From Treponema sp. (GTDB lineage Bacteria > Spirochaetota > Spirochaetia > Treponematales > Breznakiellaceae), in NCBI GenBank assembly GCA_031281555.1, contig JAITFK010000053.1, positions 1 to 50,299 on the forward strand: a stretch of DNA of 50,299 bases, written 5' to 3'. Below, piece by piece: positions 25,913 through 34,634 of this stretch (the first letter of the stretch is position 1; each line of letters begins with the position of its first letter). A program made the translations under genes and the position numbers. The notes below the pieces were generated by a model, which ran no database searches, was not told the DNA's origin, and saw only the letters and a list, made by a program, of their open reading frames with translations.

Positions 25913-26578
25913 ATGATTGAATATATCGTTCCTTCCAACATTGACGACAGAATTCTCACCCGCGCTGCGCGGATGCTGGAAGACGGAGCGCTGGTCGCTC
26001 TTCCTACAGACACAAGCTGGAGCATTGTGTGTTCGATCAAGTCTCCCATAGCGATTAAAAAACTAAGGCAGCTTTCAGGCGAAAGGGACGAGCGGCATTT
26101 TACTCTTCTGTGTTCAAGCGTTTCCCAATTTGCGGAATTATGCAATATTGACAATACCCGGTTTCGCGTAATAAACCGTCTGTCTCCCGGGCCATACGTT
26201 TTTATTTTAAAAACACTGCCGGGAACAAAAAAAAATCTTGAAATCCGCCGCCAGGAAGTGGGCGTGCGTATTCCGGATTATCCTGTTCCTATCAGTCTTA
26301 TAAAAACCATCGGGCATCCGCTTTATTCAATAACCGCGAAAAGAAGCATGAGCGGCGGAGATTGGGAAATATTTAACGAAGAGGAAGCTGACAGTGAACT
26401 GCCGCCAATTCCCGAAGAAGAACTTTTTGAAAACGGGTGGGAACTTGAAGATATTAACGGAGTAGATTTGATTTTAGACAGCGGAGAAGAACGCGAGAGG
26501 ATTTTTTCTACTATTCTGGATATGTGTCCTGATGAAATCAAACTGCTGCGTAAAGGAGCAGGTCAATGGCCGGTATAA
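25913..26578 (+). CDS. Sua5/YciO/YrdC-family protein (threonylcarbamoyl-AMP synthase type)
   Basis: A 221-residue protein with the YrdC double-stranded RNA-binding fold. Key segments are ARMLEDGALVALPTDTSWSI (the family PTDT motif), KKLRQLSGERDERHFTLLCS, RLSPGPYVFIL and VGVRIPDYP. TsaC/Sua5 makes threonylcarbamoyl-AMP for tRNA t6A modification. YciO is a paralogue of less clear role, and the sequence here looks more YciO-like. It overlaps the cardiolipin synthase gene by 13 bases. Confidence 0.85.
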   Translation: MIEYIVPSNIDDRILTRAARMLEDGALVALPTDTSWSIVCSIKSPIAIKKLRQLSGERDERHFTLLCSSVSQFAELCNIDNTRFRVINRLSPGPYVFILKTLPGTKKNLEIRRQEVGVRIPDYPVPISLIKTIGHPLYSITAKRSMSGGDWEIFNEEEADSELPPIPEEELFENGWELEDINGVDLILDSGEERERIFSTILDMCPDEIKLLRKGAGQWPV

Positions 26579-28137
26579 AGAAAAAATGGCTGAAACTTGC
26601 TTTAAGAAGAAGAGCGCTGATAGGTCTTACCCTTTTTGGACAGATAGCTCTTACTATTTTTTTGATAGCAGGACCCGGAAGAAACATAAAATTTTTTGTT
26701 TGGGTTTTAAATATAATAAGCGTCATTGTCTGTATTTATGTAATTAACAAGCAGGAAAAACCCGGGTATAAACTTACATGGATTTTTATTATTTTACTGT
26801 TCCCGATTTTCGGAGGGATTCTTTACATACTGATAAATTTTTGGTCAAATCCAAAGAAATTAAGAAGAGCGCTGGATAAAAATATTTCAGACAGTCGTGA
26901 AGCGTTCTACCTTTCGGGAAACCGGCTTGATGAATTAATTGATTTACATCCCGAATTTATAACTCATGTAAACTATCTGCAGGAATACGCCGGCTTTCCT
27001 GTTTACGGAAATACAAGGCAGGAATATCTGGCTTCAGGGGAAGCGTATTTCTATAAAATACTTGAAGAATTAAAAAAAGCCCAAAAGTACATTTTCCTTG
27101 AATTTTTTATCCTTAATGAAGGGCTGATGTTCAATTCAGTTCTAAAGATACTGGAAAGAAAGGCCGCGGAAGGCCTTGAAATCAGATTAATGTACGATGA
27201 TCTTGGCTGCTTCTTTACGCTTCCGCCAGACTTCAATAAAAAATTGGAAGAAAAAGGAATTAAAACGTTTGTCTTTAATCCTTTCAGGCCGATTGTTTCA
27301 TCGCTGCAGAATAACCGGGACCACAGAAAAATAATTTCGATAGACGGAAAAGTCGCGTTCACGGGAGGGTTAAATCTTGCGGACGAATATATCAATGTTG
27401 TTGAACGCTTCGGACACTGGAAAGACGCCGCAATAATGCTCGAGGGAGACGGCGCATGGGCTCTTACCCTGATTTTCCTGCAGATGTGGAACCTCGGCGC
27501 AAAGACGAAAGATAATTATGCGTCATTTTATCCGTGGAAAGACAATGGAATTGAGCATACTGCTATAGGCGTCGCGGACGGTTTTGAAGCATGGGGGTTT
27601 GTACAGCCTTACGCGGACAGCCCGATTAACAGTGAAAATGTAGGCGAACATGTATATATCCAGATTATTAATCAGGCGAAAAAGTATGTTTATATAAATA
27701 CGCCATATTTAATTGTAGACGATAACCTTCTTTCAGCTCTTACGCTGGCGGCAAAAAGCGGCGTTGACGTGCGCATCATTACGCCTCACCGCTGGGATAA
27801 ATGGATTGTGGAAATAACATCCCGTTCATATTACAGAAGGCTGATACAGGCAGGGATAAAAGTATATGAATACTCATCCGGGTTTAACCACGGAAAAACA
27901 TTTGTTTCCGATGACAAAATAGCGACAGTAGGAACTACCAATCTTGATTTCCGCAGCCTTTACCTTCATTTTGAGTGCGGCGTATTAATCTACTCAAGCC
28001 AGACAATAACCGCAATTAAGGAGGATTTTATTTCTACATTACCTATTTGTCAGGAAATGACTCTGAAAGATTGCGCGAGAAACGCTATCCAGCGCGTTAC
28101 TCAGGATGTACTGCGCGTTTTCGCGCCGTTGATGTAA
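26566..28137 (+). CDS. cls: Cardiolipin synthase (phospholipase D family)
   Basis: A 523-residue membrane enzyme that joins two phosphatidylglycerols, or a related pair, to cardiolipin. Two N-terminal transmembrane segments (about residues 15-65) are followed by two PLD domains with HxKxxxxD motifs: DHRKIISIDGKVAFTGG in the first and NHGKTFVSDDKIATVGT in the second. The length is normal. The Shine-Dalgarno AAGGAG is well placed within the end of the preceding gene. Confidence 0.93.
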   Translation: MAGIKKKWLKLALRRRALIGLTLFGQIALTIFLIAGPGRNIKFFVWVLNIISVIVCIYVINKQEKPGYKLTWIFIILLFPIFGGILYILINFWSNPKKLRRALDKNISDSREAFYLSGNRLDELIDLHPEFITHVNYLQEYAGFPVYGNTRQEYLASGEAYFYKILEELKKAQKYIFLEFFILNEGLMFNSVLKILERKAAEGLEIRLMYDDLGCFFTLPPDFNKKLEEKGIKTFVFNPFRPIVSSLQNNRDHRKIISIDGKVAFTGGLNLADEYINVVERFGHWKDAAIMLEGDGAWALTLIFLQMWNLGAKTKDNYASFYPWKDNGIEHTAIGVADGFEAWGFVQPYADSPINSENVGEHVYIQIINQAKKYVYINTPYLIVDDNLLSALTLAAKSGVDVRIITPHRWDKWIVEITSRSYYRRLIQAGIKVYEYSSGFNHGKTFVSDDKIATVGTTNLDFRSLYLHFECGVLIYSSQTITAIKEDFISTLPICQEMTLKDCARNAIQRVTQDVLRVFAPLM

Positions 28138-28141
28138 TTGA

Positions 28142-28171
28142 GTTGTTCAGAAATTTCTATTTCTGAACAAC
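28142..28171. repeat. Small palindromic repeat, copy B
   Basis: GTTGTTCAGAAAT (28142-28154), loop TTCT, ATTTCTGAACAAC (28159-28171) form a perfect hairpin, followed by TTCC. The GTTGTT ends and TTCC flank match copies A and C, while the loop and inner stem have changed with compensation on both sides. It lies just after the cardiolipin synthase stop and could also act as a transcript end. Confidence 0.6.
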
Positions 28172-28200
28172 TTCCTTATATTTAATTTTTATTAGTTTTT

Positions 28201-28209
28201 TGTTATATT
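28201..28209 (+). promoter_or_regulatory. Extended -10 promoter of the DUF2974-like gene, leaderless
   Basis: TGTTATATT at 28201-28209 is an extended -10 (TGN plus TATATT, 5 of 6). It ends 7 nt before the A of the ATG at 28216. No Shine-Dalgarno sequence is present. Confidence 0.55.
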
Positions 28210-28215
28210 ATTAAT

Positions 28216-29334
28216 ATGAGCAGCTTGTTCGATTACATTTCTTGGAGAGGCGATCTTGATTTTATACAATCTCCTCTTAATCCTGTTGATTATGTAATTT
28301 TCTCACAAATAGCGTACCTCCCTTTTGACGGCATAGTTCCGGGCCCCGAAGAAAAAGAAGGAATTAGCCTTCACCTTGCCATGGAAAAACTGAAAAATAA
28401 AGTAGAAAGCAGCGGGGCTGTTGTAAAAACCGTACTGGGTTTCGATGAAGATCCGGCATTTATAAAGGCAATTACAACTTCGGACCGTTTCAGAAACTGC
28501 CAGCTTTTCGGGTTTGTAAACTATGTTGACACTAAAAGAGAATTTCAATTTTCTGCAGTGTGTATATATGTAAACGACGGCTCTTTTTCTGTTATATACC
28601 GGGGAACAGACGCTTCTTTTGTGGGCTGGAAGGAAGATTTTAACATGGCTTTTCTGGAAACAATTCCATCGCAGCTCGAAGCTGTAAAATATCTTGAAAA
28701 AATGGCCGCGTTTGTAAACGGCAGCCTGCGTATAGGCGGTCATTCAAAAGGAGGAAATCTCGCGGTTTATGCCGCGTCGTTTTGCGATAAAAAGACTCAA
28801 AAGCGCATAACAGATATATACAGTTATGACGCGCCGGGATTTTACAGGAAAGTTGTTTCCAGCGACGGTTTCCACGCGGTTAAGGATCGTGTACATTCTT
28901 ATATTCCGCAAGCGTCAGTTGTGGGTATGCTTCTTGAACACGGAGTCGATTACAAAGTGGTAAAAAGTTCCCAAAGCGGTTTAATGCAGCATTCTCTTTA
29001 CTCATGGGAAGTTACACATAACGATATGATCTATGCCGATGATATTACTCAGGGCAGCCGCTTCCTGAAAAAAACAATCCGGGAATGGATAGACAGTCTT
29101 GACTACGAACACCGCGAACGGTTTATAGAGGCAATTTATACAATACTCAATATGTCGGAAATAAAATCAATTCATGAAATTGAAGGGTCATGGCTGTTAT
29201 CTACGGGCAGGATTATCAGATCGCTGGGTTATATTGATGAACCGACAAAAAGAATAATCCAGAAAACAATTATTGAGCTGTTCCGCTCCGCCAGCCGGAA
29301 CCTGGACACCCTGCTTAAGAAAGAAAAACAATGA
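28216..29334 (+). CDS. DUF2974-like alpha/beta hydrolase
   Basis: A 372-residue lipase-like protein. FSVIYRGTDASFVGWKEDF is the family strand-loop block, and IGGHSKGGNLAVYAA contains the nucleophile elbow with Ser177 as the expected catalytic serine. SYDAPGF follows, and an Asp and His that could complete the triad lie downstream. Such proteins are generally called Mbeg1-like or DUF2974 and their substrates are unknown. No signal peptide is seen. The last four bases overlap the MATE gene (ATGA), so the two are co-translated. Confidence 0.82.
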   Translation: MSSLFDYISWRGDLDFIQSPLNPVDYVIFSQIAYLPFDGIVPGPEEKEGISLHLAMEKLKNKVESSGAVVKTVLGFDEDPAFIKAITTSDRFRNCQLFGFVNYVDTKREFQFSAVCIYVNDGSFSVIYRGTDASFVGWKEDFNMAFLETIPSQLEAVKYLEKMAAFVNGSLRIGGHSKGGNLAVYAASFCDKKTQKRITDIYSYDAPGFYRKVVSSDGFHAVKDRVHSYIPQASVVGMLLEHGVDYKVVKSSQSGLMQHSLYSWEVTHNDMIYADDITQGSRFLKKTIREWIDSLDYEHRERFIEAIYTILNMSEIKSIHEIEGSWLLSTGRIIRSLGYIDEPTKRIIQKTIIELFRSASRNLDTLLKKEKQ

Positions 29335-30737
29335 ATATAAAATCCTCCCCCGCGATACAGCCTGCGCCCGGCAGTCTTGACGTACCTCCGGTAACTTTCA
29401 CTCCTCCCGACTGGAATAACAGGAAACTTTTCAGTCTTCTTTGGCCTTTGATTGTCGAACAGCTTCTCATTGTTATGATGGGTATTGTTGACATGGTCAT
29501 GGTCAGTTCTGTCGGAGAACATGCAGTCTCAGGTGTATCGCTCGTTGATTCAATAAATTTTCTGATTATAACCGCTTTTAACGCCATGGCGACAGGAGGC
29601 TCAGTAGTCGCAAGCCAGTATATCGGGCGCAAGGACGGAAAAAACGCCTGTTGTTCGGCAAGACAGCTTGTTTACATAAGCCTGTTAATTTCCCTGATCA
29701 TGATGATCCTGACAATGGTTTTTTGCCGTCAGGTATTAAAGCTTGTTTACGGAAATATAGCGGATGATGTTATGCGTTCCGCGCAGGTTTATTTTTTAAT
29801 AACGGCCCTTTCATATCCTTTTCTGGCTTTATATACATCCGCATCTTCCCTGTTCAGAAGCATGGGTAATTCCAAAGTCAGCATGAATACAGCCGTTCTT
29901 GTAAACATAATAAATATCGGGGGAAACGCCCTGTTTATTTACGGTATGGGGCTTGGCGTCGCGGGAGCGGCGCTTTCAACATTAATCGGGCGCATGATTG
30001 CGGCGGCTGTATTGATCTACTTATTGATGCAGGACTGGCTTAACATTATTAATTTGAAAGGAATAACAAAGATCAAATTAGAACCTGATATGATAAAGCG
30101 TATTTTTAATATCGGCATTCCGAGCGGTCTTGAAACTTCCATGTTTCAAATCGGAAAAATTTTAATAACAAGGATATTTACAGCATTCGGAACTGCCGCT
30201 ATTGCAGCTAACGCGGTAGGAGCGACAATTAATTCCATAGCGTTCATGCCGGGCAGCGGTTTCGGCATGGGGCTTATGATAATCGCGGGGCAATGCATAG
30301 GCGCGGGCGATTATGAAGGAGTAAGACAGCAGACAAAAAAAATACTAAAGCTGTCTTATATGACATATTTTTTCATTAATATACATATCCTGATTTTTAT
30401 GAATCAAATTATCGGATTATTTAATCTTTCGGCGGAGGCGCACCAAATGTGCGTAGTATTTTTGCGGATACACTGCGTTACATCAACATTGTTCTGGTGC
30501 CCTTCCTTTGTGCTCCCGAATGTTCTGAAAGCGGCGGGAGACGCGCGCTATATCATGATCGTCGCCGCAAGTACCATGTGGATTGTAAGGGTTTGTTCCG
30601 CCTACCTAATGGCATTCCCAATGGGACTTGGCCCAAAAGCCGTTTATATCGCGATGGGCGCAGACTTCCTTTTCAGGGGCATTTTCTTTGCGACACGCTA
30701 TTTAAACGGACGATGGAAGGAAAAGCGGGTAATTTAG
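29331..30737 (+). CDS. MATE-family multidrug or metabolite efflux transporter
   Basis: A 468-residue inner-membrane protein with twelve hydrophobic segments. The stretches LLWPLIVEQLLIVMMGIVDM and FNAMATGGSVVASQYIGRKD are typical of the N-terminal half of MATE exporters, and IAANAVGATINSIAFMPGSG marks the second half. MATE proteins export cationic drugs or metabolites with sodium or proton gradients. It is coupled to the hydrolase upstream by a 4-base overlap. The substrate cannot be read from the sequence. Confidence 0.93.
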   Translation: MNIKSSPAIQPAPGSLDVPPVTFTPPDWNNRKLFSLLWPLIVEQLLIVMMGIVDMVMVSSVGEHAVSGVSLVDSINFLIITAFNAMATGGSVVASQYIGRKDGKNACCSARQLVYISLLISLIMMILTMVFCRQVLKLVYGNIADDVMRSAQVYFLITALSYPFLALYTSASSLFRSMGNSKVSMNTAVLVNIINIGGNALFIYGMGLGVAGAALSTLIGRMIAAAVLIYLLMQDWLNIINLKGITKIKLEPDMIKRIFNIGIPSGLETSMFQIGKILITRIFTAFGTAAIAANAVGATINSIAFMPGSGFGMGLMIIAGQCIGAGDYEGVRQQTKKILKLSYMTYFFINIHILIFMNQIIGLFNLSAEAHQMCVVFLRIHCVTSTLFWCPSFVLPNVLKAAGDARYIMIVAASTMWIVRVCSAYLMAFPMGLGPKAVYIAMGADFLFRGIFFATRYLNGRWKEKRVI

Positions 30738-30747
30738 GGTTTTTTAA

Positions 30748-30776
30748 TTGACACAATAAACAGGCTGACGCATAAT
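30748..30776 (+). promoter_or_regulatory. Promoter of the GH8-GH4-kinase operon
   Basis: TTGACA (30748-30753), 17 bases, CATAAT (30771-30776): 6 of 6 and 5 of 6 to consensus. The predicted start is at about 30783, inside the inverted repeat at 30781-30808, leaving a leader of about 70 nt before the ATG at 30853. A second TTGACA at 30792-30797 lies inside the repeat. Confidence 0.7.
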
Positions 30777-30780
30777 GAAT

Positions 30781-30808
30781 TTGTCAGGAAATTGACATTT
30801 CCAGACAA
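30781..30808. promoter_or_regulatory. Candidate operator at the transcription start
   Basis: TTGTCAGGAAAT (30781-30792), spacer TGAC, ATTTCCAGACAA (30797-30808). Eleven of twelve arm positions are complementary. The 28-bp palindrome covers the predicted start site, the classic place for a repressor to block initiation. No regulator gene is adjacent, so a LacI- or other-type repressor elsewhere would be needed. An RNA hairpin in the leader is the alternative. Confidence 0.55.
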
Positions 30809-30852
30809 TTTTATTACATACAAAGCAGGTTATTCCATAATGGGGAAATCAC

Positions 30853-32304
30853 ATGAAAAAAATCGCGGTATTATCATCAATAATTCTCTTTGCGGTTTTT
30901 ATTTCCATAATTACAGGCTATATGGTAAAAAATAACAAGAAAGCTGATAAAACAAAATCATTAAACAGTGCGCCGACTCCGCAATATCCTTTCCCTCATT
31001 ATACAGAGTACGCTGTTACCCCAATGCTGCCGGATAATAAGACAAAAGAAATATTGGAAGATACCATAATCAGCCTTTTCAGGAACATTCTTCTTAATGA
31101 TTTAATTATTGACTCAAACGCGCCTCAAACAAGAGAAGAGTTCCGCATGGTAATCCGTCATTCTCAGGAATGGGAAGTAAATGAAGGATCAGTTAAAGTA
31201 TCTCATATTAATGTATCAGAATCTCAAGGGTACGGTATGATGATAATAGCCTACATGGCAGGATGTGAAGAAAAGTTAAATTTTTCCGAAAATAACTGGA
31301 TATTGGGAAGTACAAGCCTTAAAGACTACTACGACGCTATGCTTCGAACTGTTACAGCATTTCCAAGCATTATCGCTCCCCGCCTTTTTACATGGGAACT
31401 GTTCGGGTTTCCGGCAGGTGAAGGAAGCAGAACCGGATACAAAATAGTTAACGGCATAAAAACAGCTCCTTTTACTTCCAATAAAAAAGAAGGCGACAGC
31501 GCTACAGACGGTGATATGGATATTATTTATTCACTTATAATAGCCGACAGGCAATGGGGAAGCGGCGGTAAATATAATTATATAAAAATAGCTAAAAATA
31601 TGCTTGATGATTTATGGAATTATTGTGTAAATGAAGAATACCATACACTGCTCCTGGGCGATTGGGCAAAGAACTCGGCTTACGGTATTTCCGCTAACGC
31701 TTCCCGCCCTTCTGATTTTATTATCAGCCACCTTAAGGTTTACAAGGAAATAGATTCCGATCATAACTGGCAGGTGGTTATTGACGCTACATACAATGTA
31801 ATAAAAGAAATCAGAGACGGGCAAAACGCCGAGGGCAGTAATAACGGCTTAATGCCTGATTTTGTAAAAAGAGGAGAAGCCGGCTGGGTAATTCCCGACG
31901 AAAATTTTATAGAAGACTACGACGGCGATTTCGCCTACAATGCTTGCCGCGTCCCATGGCGTCTGGGAACAGACTATCTTTTGTACGGTAACACGGCAAT
32001 CGGCAGTTCATCCCTTTACGATCTTATCATTAAACCGCTTGACGATTTTGCGATAAAGTATACAGGCGTTAATCCCCGTAAATTAGGGCCTTTGTTCATG
32101 AACGGTAAATCTTTCAGCTGGAAAGACCCTGATTTATTCGCTCCTCCGTTTCTCGTAACGGCTGCGGCGGCGGGAACAAGTCAGGAATGGGTTAACGCTC
32201 TCTGGAATTTCAGCGGCCTCGCGAAATACAACAAGGATACATACGGCGATTATATCAAACTGCTTGTAATGCTTACTGTATCAGGCAGTTACTGGCGGCC
32301 GTAA
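30853..32304 (+). CDS. GH8 endoglucanase, membrane-anchored or exported
   Basis: A 483-residue family 8 glycoside hydrolase, an inverting enzyme acting on beta-1,4 or mixed-link glucans, xylan or chitosan. Residues 1-24 form a hydrophobic signal/anchor segment with a charged linker after it and no lipobox Cys. The catalytic acid is Glu123 in VSESQGYGMM, and the conserved acidic block TDGDMDIIYSLIIADRQWG has Asp219 and Asp221. ACRVPWRLGTDYLL matches the family. GGGGA lies 8 nt before the ATG. It is the first gene of an operon with a 6-phospho-glycosidase and a sugar kinase, so its products are probably imported and phosphorylated. Confidence 0.88.
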   Translation: MKKIAVLSSIILFAVFISIITGYMVKNNKKADKTKSLNSAPTPQYPFPHYTEYAVTPMLPDNKTKEILEDTIISLFRNILLNDLIIDSNAPQTREEFRMVIRHSQEWEVNEGSVKVSHINVSESQGYGMMIIAYMAGCEEKLNFSENNWILGSTSLKDYYDAMLRTVTAFPSIIAPRLFTWELFGFPAGEGSRTGYKIVNGIKTAPFTSNKKEGDSATDGDMDIIYSLIIADRQWGSGGKYNYIKIAKNMLDDLWNYCVNEEYHTLLLGDWAKNSAYGISANASRPSDFIISHLKVYKEIDSDHNWQVVIDATYNVIKEIRDGQNAEGSNNGLMPDFVKRGEAGWVIPDENFIEDYDGDFAYNACRVPWRLGTDYLLYGNTAIGSSSLYDLIIKPLDDFAIKYTGVNPRKLGPLFMNGKSFSWKDPDLFAPPFLVTAAAAGTSQEWVNALWNFSGLAKYNKDTYGDYIKLLVMLTVSGSYWRP

Positions 32305-32322
32305 AAAACACGGAGGGTATGA

Positions 32323-33606
32323 ATGAGAGAATTGAAGGCCGCCATTATCGGCGCCGGAAGCACCTATACTCCTGAGCTTATCGAAGGATTTATAGACAGG
32401 CAGAATAGTTTGAATTTCCGGTCATTTTATTTAATGGATATCAACAAGGAGAAACTTGATATTGTCGGCGCTCTTGCGCAAAGAATGTTAACATCAAAAG
32501 GCTTTAAGGGCAAAGTTGTATTGACGCAGGACTTGGACGAAGCGTTGACCGGAGCGGATTATATCTTCGCGCAAATACGGGTCGGCGGCCTTGCAGCCCG
32601 TATCCGTGACGAGAAAATTCCGTTAAAGTACGGGCTTCTGGGACAGGAAACAACAGGAGCAGGCGGCTTTATGAAAGCAATCAGAACCCTGCCCGTTATG
32701 CTTGACATAGCAAAACGAATAGAAAAACTCTCTCCTGATGCATGGCTTGTAAACTTTTCCAATCCGTCAGGAATAGTAGCTGAAGCGCTATTGAATCACT
32801 CTAATATAAAAATGGTTGGCTTATGTAACTGTTTCATTAATATGCACGCCGGTATTGCCAAAACAATAGGCACAAAGGATTTTGATTACGAATATGTCGG
32901 GCTAAACCACTTAAGCTGGATCACATCGGTAATTGTAAACGGCGAAAATATTCTGGAACAGTTGGGAAAACCTTCAAGCGCAGCAATGAAAAACGTGCCT
33001 TCTGTTGAATATGATAATGAACTTGTATCCGCCATAAGAGCGCTGCCGTCTTCTTATTTAAGTTACTACTACCTGCGTGACGAACAGTTTAAACATTGCG
33101 TTGACGCGAAAAAAACAAGGGGCGAAGTCTGCGTAGAATTGGAAACCTCGCTCTTGAAACAGTACAGCAATCCGGCTTTACAGGATAAACCAAAAGAACT
33201 TGAGGAGCGCGGCGGTTCTCTTTATTCAACAGCCGCGGTTTCGGTTGTAGACGCTATTGAGAACGATAAAAATGAATACCAAGTTATAAACATAAAAAAT
33301 AACGGAGCTCTTTCGTTTCTGGAAGACAATGATGTTATAGAAGCAAAATGTACGGTAAACCGTAAAGGCGCGTTTCCCGCAGCTGTCAAAAAACCTGATA
33401 ACCCGTATATTATCGGCTTAATTCAGGCAGTAAAAGCTTATGAAAAACTTACCGTCAGAGCGGTAGTTAACGGCAGCAGAGCAGACGCGCTGGCAGCGCT
33501 TATGGTTCACCCGTTGATCGGAGATTACCGCAAGGCAAAAGGCGTCATAGACGAAATGTTTGAAGCGAATGCCGATTATGTGCCAAAAGCATTATTAGAG
33601 AAATAA
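32323..33606 (+). CDS. GH4-family 6-phospho-beta-glucosidase-like enzyme
   Basis: A 427-residue NAD- and metal-dependent glycosidase. The Rossmann start AAIIGAGSTYTPELIEGF, the block LGQETTGAGGFMKAIRTLPV, the metal-site Cys in GLCNCF, FSNPSG and VGLNHLSW are diagnostic. GH4 cleaves phosphorylated disaccharides such as cellobiose-6-phosphate by a redox mechanism. An excellent GGAGG precedes the ATG. It lies 18 bases after GH8 and 18 before the kinase, which probably makes its substrate. Alpha- versus beta-specificity is inferred from context. Confidence 0.88.
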   Translation: MRELKAAIIGAGSTYTPELIEGFIDRQNSLNFRSFYLMDINKEKLDIVGALAQRMLTSKGFKGKVVLTQDLDEALTGADYIFAQIRVGGLAARIRDEKIPLKYGLLGQETTGAGGFMKAIRTLPVMLDIAKRIEKLSPDAWLVNFSNPSGIVAEALLNHSNIKMVGLCNCFINMHAGIAKTIGTKDFDYEYVGLNHLSWITSVIVNGENILEQLGKPSSAAMKNVPSVEYDNELVSAIRALPSSYLSYYYLRDEQFKHCVDAKKTRGEVCVELETSLLKQYSNPALQDKPKELEERGGSLYSTAAVSVVDAIENDKNEYQVINIKNNGALSFLEDNDVIEAKCTVNRKGAFPAAVKKPDNPYIIGLIQAVKAYEKLTVRAVVNGSRADALAALMVHPLIGDYRKAKGVIDEMFEANADYVPKALLEK

Positions 33607-33624
33607 TATAAGGATGAGGAATAT

Positions 33625-34620
33625 ATGCCGGAATATGTAATAGGTATTGATATAGGCGGCTCAAAGAGCCACCTTGCGATTTTTGATATTGACGGGAATT
33701 TCATCGACCTTGGTAATTGGGGAGGCCTTAATCACGAAGCGCTTGAAGGCTCATTCAAACAGTTTGAGGAAGAGTTTAAACAATTTGCCGCTCAAACTTT
33801 GTCAAGAAACAAAATAACAATGAAACAGGTAGCTTTTTCAGCCATCGGCGCTGCAGGAGTGGACACAAAACAACAGCATATTATTATTTCGGATATAATT
33901 AAAAGAGTTGGATTTGAAAAATTCACGCTGGCAAACGACGCTTTTTTGGGGATACCCGCCGGAAGCAGAACAGGGACAGGAATCTGCGCGATTAACGGCA
34001 CAGGCTGTACGCTGGCAGGCCTTAACGGAAAGGGCGAAATGCTTCAAATCGGCGGTTGCGGTTCATTAACTGAGGATAAGGGCGGCGGAAGATACATCGG
34101 TTTACGGATGATTTCAGCAGTGTACTGCGAACTTTTCCGAAAGGGTGAACCTACGGTCATGACCTCCCTTTTGTTTGAAAAACTCGGCATTACAAGTAAA
34201 TACGATTTTGTCGAAAAACTCTACGAAAAACTTGACGATGATTCTTTTGCCATTCATAAATCCAGCCGGATAATGTTTGACGCTGTCCGTCAAAACGATA
34301 AAGTCGCGTCAAATATTTTCCGTGAAATTGCCGCGAATTACGCTGACGGTATTTCCTGCATGTTAGAAGAACTGCGTTTCCCGCCTGAGGAAGAGCTGAA
34401 CATAGTGCTTGCAGGTTCCGTGTTTGTAAAGGGAGAACATCCGTTTTTGGTTGAATCGCTAAAGGAAAAAGTTTTAAATGATAATCCCGGCAGACCGATA
34501 ATATTTATAATTCTTAATATACCAAATGCTACAGGAGCCGTTCTTTGGGCGCTTAATTCACTTGGCAGGAACAATTATTATGACAAGGTCTGTACTCAGC
34601 TTCGCTTAAATAAAAAATAA
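33625..34620 (+). CDS. BadF/BadG-type sugar kinase (N-acetylglucosamine kinase-like)
   Basis: A 331-residue ATPase of the BadF/BadG/BcrA family. The phosphate-1 motif is VIGIDIGGSKSHLAIFD, the phosphate-2 motif includes GTGICAINGTGCTLAGL, and GGCGSLTEDKGGGRYIGLRM is the family block of eukaryotic-type GlcNAc kinases and bacterial relatives. Cytoplasmic sugar phosphorylation is the expected role. After a GH4 enzyme, an ATP-dependent beta-glucoside kinase giving the 6-phosphorylated disaccharide would be logical, replacing a PTS, but this is inference. GAGG is placed 9 nt upstream of the ATG. The stop is followed at once by the exoA promoter. Confidence 0.82.
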   Translation: MPEYVIGIDIGGSKSHLAIFDIDGNFIDLGNWGGLNHEALEGSFKQFEEEFKQFAAQTLSRNKITMKQVAFSAIGAAGVDTKQQHIIISDIIKRVGFEKFTLANDAFLGIPAGSRTGTGICAINGTGCTLAGLNGKGEMLQIGGCGSLTEDKGGGRYIGLRMISAVYCELFRKGEPTVMTSLLFEKLGITSKYDFVEKLYEKLDDDSFAIHKSSRIMFDAVRQNDKVASNIFREIAANYADGISCMLEELRFPPEEELNIVLAGSVFVKGEHPFLVESLKEKVLNDNPGRPIIFIILNIPNATGAVLWALNSLGRNNYYDKVCTQLRLNKK

Positions 34621-34622
34621 TG

Positions 34623-34628
34623 TATAAT
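34623..34628 (+). promoter_or_regulatory. -10 box of exoA, leaderless
   Basis: TATAAT at 34623-34628 ends 7 nt before the ATG at 34635, and no Shine-Dalgarno sequence is present. An in-frame ATG at 34620 would have its codons on the promoter itself, so the shorter start is preferred. No good -35 box is visible. Confidence 0.55.
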
Positions 34629-34634
34629 AGTTCC

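Noticed and set aside
34620-34634. Upstream in-frame ATG for exoA
   Set aside because: Its codons cover the TATAAT box, and the family starts at MRIISWN, encoded from 34635.
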